This document shows positions 30,887 to 39,252 of a stretch of DNA of 45,324 nt, piece by piece. The stretch covers positions 341,039 through 386,362 of the forward strand of contig JAACPJ010000002.1 in assembly GCA_009995455.1 (NCBI GenBank), read 5' to 3'. The stretch comes from a bacterium (GTDB lineage Bacteria > Patescibacteriota > Gracilibacteria > UBA4473). The position numbers and the translations under genes were made by a program. The notes beneath the pieces are model-generated. The model saw nothing but the letters and a program-made list of their open reading frames with translations, was not told the origin of the DNA and ran no database searches. Positions within the stretch are counted from its first letter, which is position 1. Each line of letters begins with the position of its first letter.

Positions 30887-32374
30887 ATGCCAGAAAACAT
30901 CAATCAGGCTGACGTGCAAAGAACCTTGGCCGAAAAAATTGAAAACCAAGAGGCACTTCAAAATTCAACCGAATTAAGAGATATCGCCTTAGCTGAAGGA
31001 AGTATTCAAGTACTGAGACAAATTATAAACCGCGAAGACGGGGAAGACGAATCAGAACACGCGGCCGAACAAGCTGCCTTAAGCACCGCCATTGAGGAAA
31101 CGGCAACCGCACACGAAGCCGAAGGGGTTACTCCAACCCTTATTCGAATGTGGATTCATGGTGAAGAAATTGGAAACTCTTTAGATGAATTAGGAGAATT
31201 AAATGTTGAATCGTACGCTCAAATCTTGGCCAGCCCAGAAGCCACCGAAATTGTACAAAACATTGCTCGGCAACTTGAAATCGAAATTGGTGACGGAGGT
31301 GAAAACGAAGATGGAGTAGATGGTAAATATGGAGCGCTTACGGCTGAAGCCGTTGGTAAAATTCAAGAAGCCTTAATAAAAGCCGGACTTTTACCAGAAA
31401 ATATGGAAAACGGAAGCCGCAACCAAGATGGAAAATTTGGAAAGCGTACTTTGGCGGCACTAAGATCTGCCGTTACCACAGAAGCGGCCGCTGAAGCCGT
31501 GGATGAAGCCGCTGCAGCAGCACCAGTGGATGGCGCCGCACCGGCCGTAGTAGATGGACCAGCCGTAGCGGTAGAGACCACGCCCGAAACGCCAGAAGAA
31601 GAAATAACGATGTTTGTTGAACGCTTACCAGGCATGAGTATTGAGGGCCAAAACATGCGACATTTTAATGATTCAGAACCCATTCCAATCAGTGACTATA
31701 TAGTGGATGGAACGGCAGACTTAACGGGCCTAACAACGTCATATCACGAGGCGAATCAAGCTTTTGCGACGAGTAATGGAGTCGAATATCGACAAAGCGC
31801 AGGCGAAACCGATTCTGGCTTTGATTTTGAAGACCGTTCAGTTTCAGTAGAAGATTTACTAAATTCTCCTGATATTGAAGGGAATACCCCTGCCGAACGT
31901 TTAGAAAACTGGAAAAACACAGAAGATGTTGCCGACCCAGAGTCTGGAGAGATCCCGGCGAATCACATTGGAATTATAAGACAACAAGTAGGTAATATTA
32001 TTGGGGTTAAATCTGTGGGCGAAAACGATTCTCAAAACACAGTTACCCTATTTGATGGCTCAACCATGGACTTAAATGAAATTTATGAAAGTACAGGTGG
32101 CGATATTAGTGCTCTGCAAAGATATGCTTTAGTGAGAGACCGTATCAATCAATCCGCTGAAGAAGTTGCGACCCGCCAAGGGCTAACTTTTACTCCAGAA
32201 GTAACCGATCCTTTTTTTCGACCCGCCGAATTTTTACAAGATGGGGAAGCTGTTTTCTATCTAAAAGAATTGACCGATCAATCACTAGATTCAAATTTGA
32301 CGGCCTTAATAAATAATCCAGACAGAGAATCTATTTTTCAAGAAGCCCTAGACGGAATTAGAAGCGAGGGCTAG
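30887..32374 (+). CDS. Acidic protein with peptidoglycan-binding-like repeats
   Basis: 495 aa, very acidic. The N-terminal 130 residues are helical. Residues 135-196 hold two half-motifs, DGKYGALTAEAVGKIQ and DGKFGKRTLAAL, of the PG_binding_1 type (D-G-x-F/Y-G-x-x-T-x-x-A). An Ala/Pro/Val linker (198-240) leads to a second domain of unknown type (about 240-495) rich in Asp, Asn and Glu. There is no signal peptide or TM segment, which is odd for a wall-binding protein: either export is non-classical or the motif is used inside the cell. It lies between the 47-aa gene and the hydrolase gene, 10-bp gap. Confidence 0.65.
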   Translation: MPENINQADVQRTLAEKIENQEALQNSTELRDIALAEGSIQVLRQIINREDGEDESEHAAEQAALSTAIEETATAHEAEGVTPTLIRMWIHGEEIGNSLDELGELNVESYAQILASPEATEIVQNIARQLEIEIGDGGENEDGVDGKYGALTAEAVGKIQEALIKAGLLPENMENGSRNQDGKFGKRTLAALRSAVTTEAAAEAVDEAAAAAPVDGAAPAVVDGPAVAVETTPETPEEEITMFVERLPGMSIEGQNMRHFNDSEPIPISDYIVDGTADLTGLTTSYHEANQAFATSNGVEYRQSAGETDSGFDFEDRSVSVEDLLNSPDIEGNTPAERLENWKNTEDVADPESGEIPANHIGIIRQQVGNIIGVKSVGENDSQNTVTLFDGSTMDLNEIYESTGGDISALQRYALVRDRINQSAEEVATRQGLTFTPEVTDPFFRPAEFLQDGEAVFYLKELTDQSLDSNLTALINNPDRESIFQEALDGIRSEG

Positions 32375-32384
32375 AATCGGATTA

Positions 32385-33167
32385 GTGAAAATCTTTGCGA
32401 CCCACCAGTTTATTAACGTTCAAAACCTTAAAACTCATTTTATCCGTTTTGGTAAAAGCGAGAAAAAAGTAATTTTTTTGCACGGCTGGGGTGGTAACAC
32501 CGACAGCTTTTTTAAACTCGCTTTAGAGTTATCTGAAAAAAGACCCGATTTAGAGCTCATTTTAGTTGATTACCCTGGTTTTGGTTTAACCGACAAACCA
32601 GAGGTAAAAGGTTGGGATACCCATCGTTATGCGGCTTGGGTCGAAGCTTTTTGCGAGACCTTAGATATTAAAAAGGCCGACTTTTATGTGCACTCTTTTG
32701 GAGGACGCATTTTGACTCGGCTGATGAATTCAAACCCAACGCTCGGTCGAAAACTTATTTATACGGGAGCCGCTGGCATTAAGTGGCCTTTAAGTTTCAG
32801 GCAAAAACTTTCGGTTAAGCTGAGTAAAATCATACCAAAAGCCAAACACTCTAGAGGCAAAAGAATCCAAAACTTTATTATCACTCAGTTTTTTGGAGCC
32901 CGGGATTGGGGGAATGTTGATCCGGCGCTTAAAACGACTTTAGAAAAAGTTTTAGCCGAAGCTGATTTTAGAGATGTTTTGAAAAACATATCGCTCCCAG
33001 CGCTTATTTTATGGGGAGAAAAAGACACTATAACGCCATTAAAGTCAGGTAAAATATACGCTCAAAGCTTGCCGAACAACACGTTTATTTCTTATAAAAC
33101 CGGCAAACACGGCATTCATCACACGCACCGCGATTCGATTGTAGAAGCGGTCGTAAAATTTTTATAA
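32385..33167 (+). CDS. Alpha/beta-hydrolase
   Basis: 260 aa, GTG start 10 nt after the previous stop. Oxyanion motif VIFLHGWGGN (29-38). Nucleophile elbow VHSFGGR, where the usual G-x-S-x-G has His in the first position. Acid LILWGEKDTITPL; catalytic His in KHGIHHTHRD. All three catalytic residues are present. No signal peptide, so cytoplasmic. The substrate (ester, amide or C-C bond) is unknown; the setting suggests a cell-envelope precursor. Confidence 0.85.
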   Translation: MKIFATHQFINVQNLKTHFIRFGKSEKKVIFLHGWGGNTDSFFKLALELSEKRPDLELILVDYPGFGLTDKPEVKGWDTHRYAAWVEAFCETLDIKKADFYVHSFGGRILTRLMNSNPTLGRKLIYTGAAGIKWPLSFRQKLSVKLSKIIPKAKHSRGKRIQNFIITQFFGARDWGNVDPALKTTLEKVLAEADFRDVLKNISLPALILWGEKDTITPLKSGKIYAQSLPNNTFISYKTGKHGIHHTHRDSIVEAVVKFL

Positions 33168-33177
33168 CGCTCTATTT

Positions 33178-34713
33178 ATGTCGATCTATCTGATCATCAA
33201 CTTACTGCTCATAATTCTAACGCTTAGAACTATTAGCTGGCATTTACAATGTTGGCAAATTCGTGAATACCGTTTTGACCGCCTGAAAGCCTGGCTTAAT
33301 ACGCAAGATGGGAAACAGTTTTTTATCCCCTGGGTTAGCGCTGGTATTTGGCCAAGACCAAAACTAAGTTTTCGAGTTCTACTCATTTCAGTCTTTGCCA
33401 TTTTGCTCTGGATGGGGGCTTTAATTGCCGTAATGATTTATCCATTAATGCTCGCCGTTGAGTGTAGTATTCAATACAAAATGGACCCGGTTGGAGGTTT
33501 TCAATTTTGCTCTGCACAGTGGTTTAATAAGTCTTGGGTTGAAACACTAGCTCTACTTTTTGCCGAAAGACTGATCTGGTTATTTGTGGGATTAAGTGTA
33601 CTGATTTCAAACGTGCCGGTTCGACTCAAAAAATTACATCTATTTTATCAAGCTGGCAAAGTCATTAAAAACGCAGATCAAAACATCACTCGCATCGGTA
33701 TAACTGGCAGTTACGGTAAATCGTCTACCAAAGAATTACTCGTTCATTTATTAAAGTCGGAATTTGGAAAAGACGCGGTCTTGTATAACCCCGCAAATGA
33801 AAATACGGAAGTGGCCATTGCGCGTTTAATTTTATCAAATCAAGCCTTTTTTAAATCAAGCCTTAAACCAAAGTTTTTGGTAATTGAAACGGGGGCTTAC
33901 AAAAAAGGCGAAATTGGCACCGTGGCGAAAATGATTCAACCACAATACAGTATTTTAACCGGTTTAAATCAACAACACGTAGAATTATTTGGCTCTATTG
34001 AAAAAACTCGTGAGGCTAAGTTTGAACTCGCAGAAGGCACGAGCAAAACCGTTTTCTTTAATAGTGACAATGCCTATTTGAAAGCCATTTTTAACGATCA
34101 AAAAATCACCGCCACCAACGTGCCCATTAGCTTTAAAGCGGCGCAAAATTTAAAAGCCAGCGCGCACAAAACTGATTTTGAAGAATACGGTCAACGCTTC
34201 ACGCTGCCATGGCCCGGCGAATTTTTTGTTCATAATACTTTGCTCGCCTTAGAACTCTGTCGAGAAATTGGCATTTCACCTGCAAATCTGGTCTTGCACT
34301 TAGAGCACCTTCCCCCACTCGATAGAGCGCTTAGCTTAACCGAAAAACCACAAGGCTATACTCTCTTGCGAGACACCTATTCGGCGAATCCTGATGGGGT
34401 TTTGAGCGCCATTGATCACTTGAAAAATTTTCCAGGACAAAAGATATTTGTCTCCATCCCCCTAAGAGAACTAGGCGGTCACGCAGAAACGGTTCATGAG
34501 CAAATATTTGAAAAATTAGCGAAACTTGAAGTCGAAGTATTTTGGGAAAAATCTGATTTTGCCGAACTTGGCAAAAAAGTTCTTGGAGAAAATTTTCACC
34601 GATTAGATAACAATTTCGAATTATTTGAAGCTAAAATTAAGAGCCTTAAAGCCGGAGATGTGGTATTACTGGAATCTAAACTGAGCCAAAAAGTACTTAA
34701 TCGGTTTAAATAA
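33178..34713 (+). CDS. Membrane-embedded MurF-like Mur ligase
   Basis: 511 aa. In place of the UDP-sugar-binding N-domain of soluble MurF, residues 1-150 contain three to four TM segments (1-20, 65-95, 122-145) with Trp/Arg-rich loops (WHLQCWQIREYRFDR). The Mur central ATPase domain follows: P-loop GITGSYGKSSTKE (174-186), then ETGAYKKGEIG (MurF E-x-G-A), LTGLNQQHVELFGSIEKTREAKFEL with the His and the carbamylated-Lys site. The C-domain has RDTYSANPDGVLSAIDHL (MurF D-x-Y-N-A-N-P). ATP-dependent peptide ligation on a lipid-linked or membrane-proximal substrate is inferred. Such membrane Mur ligases occur in some lineages; the substrate is not proven. Confidence 0.83.
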   Translation: MSIYLIINLLLIILTLRTISWHLQCWQIREYRFDRLKAWLNTQDGKQFFIPWVSAGIWPRPKLSFRVLLISVFAILLWMGALIAVMIYPLMLAVECSIQYKMDPVGGFQFCSAQWFNKSWVETLALLFAERLIWLFVGLSVLISNVPVRLKKLHLFYQAGKVIKNADQNITRIGITGSYGKSSTKELLVHLLKSEFGKDAVLYNPANENTEVAIARLILSNQAFFKSSLKPKFLVIETGAYKKGEIGTVAKMIQPQYSILTGLNQQHVELFGSIEKTREAKFELAEGTSKTVFFNSDNAYLKAIFNDQKITATNVPISFKAAQNLKASAHKTDFEEYGQRFTLPWPGEFFVHNTLLALELCREIGISPANLVLHLEHLPPLDRALSLTEKPQGYTLLRDTYSANPDGVLSAIDHLKNFPGQKIFVSIPLRELGGHAETVHEQIFEKLAKLEVEVFWEKSDFAELGKKVLGENFHRLDNNFELFEAKIKSLKAGDVVLLESKLSQKVLNRFK

Positions 34714-34716
34714 TTT

Positions 34717-35922
34717 ATGAAATTGATTTCAAACCAGATAAATCCTCACTTTACTTTTATTGATAGTTTACACGCTCTATCGAGCTTAATAATCGGAAAA
34801 GATAATAACACTTTAAATAGCAATTTTGAACAATATTTTAGTTCAAAAAACATTCTTTTCACGAATACCGCTCGGAGCAGTTTGGGGCTAATTTGCGATA
34901 CCGTCAGACCTGATCCAAGTAAAAAAATCGCCATTCCGGCTTTTATTTGTGCGGTAGTGGCGACGCCCTTTTTAGCTCGAGGCTACGAAATTGAATGGAT
35001 TGAGACGGATTCAAATGGACTCATCGATGTGAAAGACTTTGAAGCGAAAGCCGCCAATGTATCAATGGTAGTTGTCCCCCATATTTTTGGACAAGCCGCC
35101 CCATTAGAAGCCATTAGTGAAGTGGCGAAACGGTTTGATATTTTTGTTATTGAAGATGGGGCCCACTTAATTCGGCAATTTTTACCGGGTTTTAAAATGA
35201 TCGCCGACGCACAGATTCTCAGTTTCGGCCGAGAAAAAGTAATTAGTTGTGTGAGTGGAGGGGCTTTGATTTGGCCGGAAAAATCACCTTATCACGACGC
35301 TTTTGAGGCCTTAAAATCTAAAATCCCCAAACCGTCACCCCATTGGGTTATCCGGCATGCGCTTCAACCGTTTATTTTCAGTATTAGTTTGCCTTGGTGG
35401 CGAAAAGGCGGGAAAGTTATTCCTTGGCTAGCCCTTAAATTTAAAATCCTTCCACTAGCGGTTACCACCAAAGAGAAAAAAGGAATTGAAGACATCCCTG
35501 TTGCAAGCTTAGGATTAACCCAAAAAAGAATCTTAAATCGGCAACTCAGATTTTTTGACACTCGTACGATACATGCCCAAGCCATGGCCTTAACCTGGGA
35601 AGATTTGTTATCCGCTTTCTTTGAAGACCGAACCATCGTTATTCCACCACTCGCTTTTAGATCCATTTTGAAAACAAATTCGCCCCTTGAGAAAGAAGAG
35701 TTTTTATACACCTTAAAGAAATCTAAAGCTCCTTGCTATTTAAATGATTGGGATGGCGTTCCCATCAGCCCATCAGGCATTACCTATAAAAAATTTGGTT
35801 ATAGGCCTGGGCAATGCCCAAAAGCTGAATACTACGCGTTAACCTACATAACTTTCCCCACTAACATTCGTACGAACAAACGAGACATAAAAGCTTTTGC
35901 TAAATACCTTGCCCCAGCCTAG
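34717..35922 (+). CDS. DegT/DnrJ/EryC1-type PLP-dependent enzyme
   Basis: 401 aa. The type-I aminotransferase fold shows in TNTARSSLGLICD, KKIAIPAFICAVVATPFLARGYEIEWIETD, VVVPHIFGQAA, and VIEDGAHLI (Asp for the PLP ring). The lysine loop SFGREKVISCVSGGAL has the Schiff-base Lys. This matches sugar aminotransferases (SAT) of the DegT group, though the lysine loop is less canonical than usual. It would add an amino group to a nucleotide-keto sugar or similar compound. It follows the MurF-like gene after 3 nt and precedes the pentapeptide gene, so a wall- or glycan-modification role is likely. Confidence 0.8.
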   Translation: MKLISNQINPHFTFIDSLHALSSLIIGKDNNTLNSNFEQYFSSKNILFTNTARSSLGLICDTVRPDPSKKIAIPAFICAVVATPFLARGYEIEWIETDSNGLIDVKDFEAKAANVSMVVVPHIFGQAAPLEAISEVAKRFDIFVIEDGAHLIRQFLPGFKMIADAQILSFGREKVISCVSGGALIWPEKSPYHDAFEALKSKIPKPSPHWVIRHALQPFIFSISLPWWRKGGKVIPWLALKFKILPLAVTTKEKKGIEDIPVASLGLTQKRILNRQLRFFDTRTIHAQAMALTWEDLLSAFFEDRTIVIPPLAFRSILKTNSPLEKEEFLYTLKKSKAPCYLNDWDGVPISPSGITYKKFGYRPGQCPKAEYYALTYITFPTNIRTNKRDIKAFAKYLAPA

Positions 35923-35934
35923 AATAAGCACTGA

Positions 35935-37383
35935 ATGTCTGCACCACAAACTCCCAATCCAACTCCAATTCCGCCTCAACAAATTCCAGCGGTGCCAAAT
36001 CCAACGCCAGTGGTGCCAGTTGCACCACCAACCCCTATTGCGGTACCAATTGCTCCCGTTAGTATGCCCGCTACACCGCCAGTAGCAAACTCGCCTGTTT
36101 CGCCCGTTGCAAATCCTGCATCAACTCCGCCAGTCAACAATGTTCCGCCACAAACGGCTGCGGCTACGGTAATGGCTCCAGCGGCTCCAGTTTTGCAAAC
36201 AGCTTCAGTTCCAGCCCCACAAGTTTCAGCTGAAACAAAAGCAAGTTCGCAGGAGTTAGAAGTGAAGAAGGCAAAATCAGTTTATTTTAAAGCCCGAATT
36301 AACCGCATATTTGGACGTCTAAGAAGACATGTGGCTTTTTTTATACTTTGTATGCTTTTTCTTTATACAAATGTGTGGATGTTTGCTCGTGCATGGCAGC
36401 AAGAGAAAGCAGGTGAAAACGAGAACTGGTTTCACGAGGGACTGTTTTTAGTTTTGATGGTGCTGGCTTTGGTGGTTTTTTATTATCGTTTGTACAGAAA
36501 ATCAGACGTCTTCCAGAAAGCTCTTGCTAAAAGAGAATCAGCAGAAAAGGCCGCCCGAGAAGCGCGACTAAAACTAGAGGAGGAGCAAAAGAAGCAAGCT
36601 TTTATGGGACTCATCAAAGATTTCCAATCCGCTAATACTTACGAGCAAAAAAGCACCACCATGGCTAAGCTCTTAACCGTTGGCCTGGAGTCAAACTTGC
36701 TGCGGCAAGAATCTATTAATTTACTGTGTGATTTAAATCAATGGATGGTGGATCATAAAACTTTTTTAGTTTCCCAAAATCTAATTGTTTGGCGGCTTAA
36801 AAGCTCTTTATTTGAACAATCTGAACGCTTTCAAGTCGATGGTGCGACTCAAGATTTAAGTATAAAATCAGTCAATATCATAGAAGCCATTGTTAAAAAA
36901 CATTTATCAGACTTCATAAGTGGAAGAACCAAATCTCAGCTAGATTTAAGTGGTAAAACCATTCCAACCATTACTTTAACCGCTCAAACAATCCCTCCCA
37001 ACAGTTTAAAGCTCGATAACTCGAATTTATGGCAAGCCAGCTTCGCCGAAACAAAACTCGACGGACTTTCCTTTGAAAATTCAGATTTACAGGCCGCTAG
37101 TTTTTGGCGAGCCCAACTTGATAACATTGATATGAAAGGGACTAACCTGCAGTTTTCAAAACTAAGAACTAATCTGCAAAGTGTCGCCAACTTAACGGCA
37201 AAACAATTTTTTAGCACGAAAGAATGGGAGCTCTGTTACTTAAACAACGCCCAGCAAGAAGCCTTTTTTGCTGATACAGCTGCTATGCCACCAAACGCTA
37301 AATCAGAGTGGGATAGCGCTGAACCGAGAAGAAGAAAACTCTATTTTCATTTGTTAAAACAGCAAGCTGACGCCCTGGATTAA
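35935..37383 (+). CDS. Pro-rich membrane protein with pentapeptide-repeat end
   Basis: 482 aa. Residues 1-105 are Pro/Val/Ala/Thr-rich and low complexity (PTPIPPQQIPAVPNPTPVVP), with no signal peptide. Two TM helices (about 133-153 and 165-185) are followed by a charged coiled coil (AKRESAEKAAREARLKLEEE) and a helical domain. The C-terminal segment about 345-430 has A/S-x-L/F pentapeptide-repeat spacing (SNLWQASFAETKLDGLSFEN then SDLQAASFWRAQLDNIDMKG). Pentapeptide repeats form a right-handed beta helix, usually a protein-binding scaffold. The ends probably both face the cytoplasm. It could scaffold the neighbouring ligases. Confidence 0.75.
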   Translation: MSAPQTPNPTPIPPQQIPAVPNPTPVVPVAPPTPIAVPIAPVSMPATPPVANSPVSPVANPASTPPVNNVPPQTAAATVMAPAAPVLQTASVPAPQVSAETKASSQELEVKKAKSVYFKARINRIFGRLRRHVAFFILCMLFLYTNVWMFARAWQQEKAGENENWFHEGLFLVLMVLALVVFYYRLYRKSDVFQKALAKRESAEKAAREARLKLEEEQKKQAFMGLIKDFQSANTYEQKSTTMAKLLTVGLESNLLRQESINLLCDLNQWMVDHKTFLVSQNLIVWRLKSSLFEQSERFQVDGATQDLSIKSVNIIEAIVKKHLSDFISGRTKSQLDLSGKTIPTITLTAQTIPPNSLKLDNSNLWQASFAETKLDGLSFENSDLQAASFWRAQLDNIDMKGTNLQFSKLRTNLQSVANLTAKQFFSTKEWELCYLNNAQQEAFFADTAAMPPNAKSEWDSAEPRRRKLYFHLLKQQADALD

Positions 37384-37385
37384 AC

Positions 37386-38387
37386 ATGTATACTTCTCAT
37401 ATAATTGATTCCGAAGCCCTCGAAACCTTTTATAAATCTTTTACTGGCTCTAAAACTTTCTTACATTCAGCTCGGTACGCCAAGTATCGAATGGCCTGCA
37501 ATGAGAAAATTCGTATCGAAGGTTATTTCAAAGAAAATCAGTTAGTGGCCGTTTGCCTGATTCAATGCCTTTCAACTAAGCTAAAGCATTGGTTTCATGT
37601 GCCTCATGGACCATTGGTTTTGCCCGAACATCACGACAAGTTTTGGCCCTGGTGGCTGCAACACTTTCAAAACTTAGGCCAAACGCATAAGCAGGATCTT
37701 GTACGGGTATCGCCTTTAGTCGAAACCACGCAAAAAATAAATTTTGAAAGTTTTAATTTTAAACCGGCGGCCGTCCATTTAGTAAATCCCGAGACCACTT
37801 GGGTGCTTGATATTACTAAAAGTGAAGAAGATTTACTGGCTGAAATGAAAAAGTCGACCCGCTATGAAGTGCGCAAAGGTATTAAAGAAGAAACGGGTTT
37901 TACAATCACCATTGATAAAAACCTAGAGACCTTTTGGGAACTTCATGAAGCCACCGTCGCTCGGCAAGGCTTTGTGCCTTTTACGCGTCAATCAACCGAA
38001 GCCGAAATTAAAGCTTTTGGTAAAGATTGCGAAATCATTACGGTTTGGCACGAGGGCAAAGCACTCGCCAGTGGCGTATTTCTGTTTGATGACAAAGCCG
38101 GTTATTATCACCAAGGCGCCTCAGTGCCTTCAAAATTACCAGCGGCCCACGCTTACCTATGGGCGGCCATTTGCGAAGCCAAAAAACGGGGCTGCACCGA
38201 ATTTAATTTTTGGGGCGTGTGCGAAGAAGAAGAAACCCAGCACCCTTGGTATGGTCTTTCTAAATTTAAGCGCGGCTTTGGCGGCGAGCAGAAAAACTAC
38301 CACCACGTGCATGATTTTGAAATTACCTGTAAGGCCAAACTAAACCGAATGATTGAAGCGCGGAGAAATAAAAAGCGGGGGTATTAA
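37386..38387 (+). CDS. FemAB/FemX-family peptidoglycan aminoacyltransferase-like protein
   Basis: 333 aa. Two GNAT-like lobes: the first to about 150, then the FemAB hallmark WVLDITKSEEDLLAEMKKST and RYEVRKGIKEE, and the second lobe with KALASGVFLFDDKAGYYHQGAS, NFWGVCEEE and LSKFKRGFGGE. Family members add amino acids from aminoacyl-tRNA to lipid II stem peptides (interpeptide bridge), or transfer amino acids to proteins. It lies directly after the pentapeptide gene (2 nt) and with the MurF-like gene points to stem-peptide or bridge synthesis. Its last 4 bp overlap the convergent gene. Confidence 0.87.
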   Translation: MYTSHIIDSEALETFYKSFTGSKTFLHSARYAKYRMACNEKIRIEGYFKENQLVAVCLIQCLSTKLKHWFHVPHGPLVLPEHHDKFWPWWLQHFQNLGQTHKQDLVRVSPLVETTQKINFESFNFKPAAVHLVNPETTWVLDITKSEEDLLAEMKKSTRYEVRKGIKEETGFTITIDKNLETFWELHEATVARQGFVPFTRQSTEAEIKAFGKDCEIITVWHEGKALASGVFLFDDKAGYYHQGASVPSKLPAAHAYLWAAICEAKKRGCTEFNFWGVCEEEETQHPWYGLSKFKRGFGGEQKNYHHVHDFEITCKAKLNRMIEARRNKKRGY

Positions 38388-39139
38388 CCTTGCACTAAAC
38401 TAATAATTTCTCTTAGAGAGATACTTTTCCCCCTCCCGTTAAACACATATCCTGGAACGTCCCCGTCGGTTCTAAGGCCCCAATTGTTTGAATCAAAAAT
38501 ATCGTCAGGGTATAAGGTTCTAAGCTGATTCATAAATTCATCGGTAAAATCAAATTCAATATGACCACTGGTAATTTTTAACATATCTTGAGAGTCTGTT
38601 TTTTTAAGTGGTAAAATTGAGAGTAATTCTAAACGACCAGTAACGAAATCAACTTTTTTAAGTCGACTTCGATAAGTGCCATTAGAACTTACTAAAGCCA
38701 CTTTCCGCTCAGCATAATCTACATGTAAATAAGTAGCCAACTGACCATCAAACAGAATTTCGTAAATACTAATTTGATCCTCGGATAAGATCTCATTAAC
38801 GTTAAATCTTGGACTAGAAAGTAAAAGTTCTAACGACTGATAAAATTCAACATCTTTTGGATACAGAACTAAATTATCCGCCATTTTTTGGAGATTAAAT
38901 TTTGGAACTTGAACCGCTAATTTTGATTTTGCAAATTCTGCATCAATGGTTTCAGGATAAGTGGGAGCTTGTGATTGAGAAAAACCGGCTACTTTTTTCA
39001 CCTCTGCGGCTATCTCTGCTTGTTTTTTATGTAAAAACTCTAGGCGCTCTTGCGATTTAACAAAGTTTACCGCTTCAGGCATCAATTCAAGGCCTTCAAT
39101 TCCAGACACCCGCCAAACACCAGTTTTTAAGTCTAACAT
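38384..39139 (-). CDS. Unknown soluble protein, start corrected
   Basis: 251 aa from ATG 39139 (MLDLKTGVWRVSGIEGLELM). The open frame reaches back to a GTG at 39214, but those extra 25 residues look like promoter sequence: TTGACT (39174-39169), 16 bp, TAAAAG (39152-39147) and then 7 nt to the ATG at 39139. It is a mixed alpha/beta protein with helical QERLEFLHKKQAEIAAEVKK and a beta-rich second half (ATYLHVDYAERKVALVSSNG). No signal peptide. Not recognised. Convergent with femAB, divergent from infB. Confidence 0.65.
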   Translation of the reverse strand: MLDLKTGVWRVSGIEGLELMPEAVNFVKSQERLEFLHKKQAEIAAEVKKVAGFSQSQAPTYPETIDAEFAKSKLAVQVPKFNLQKMADNLVLYPKDVEFYQSLELLLSSPRFNVNEILSEDQISIYEILFDGQLATYLHVDYAERKVALVSSNGTYRSRLKKVDFVTGRLELLSILPLKKTDSQDMLKITSGHIEFDFTDEFMNQLRTLYPDDIFDSNNWGLRTDGDVPGYVFNGRGKSISLREIISLVQG

Positions 39140-39174
39140 ATTGCCGCTTTTAATTAATTTAACGAAAAAGTCAA
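39140..39174 (-). promoter_or_regulatory. Leaderless-type promoter of the 251-aa gene
   Basis: Minus strand TTGACT (39174-39169), 16-bp spacer, TAAAAG (39152-39147), 7 nt, ATG (39139). The -10 is only moderate. It argues for the shorter start. Confidence 0.5.
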
Positions 39175-39252
39175 AAATATAATAATTCACTCTTATTACT
39201 TCCCCCTTTATCACTAGACAAAAGACCTGTTTTTATTAGTGTGCGGTCACCT

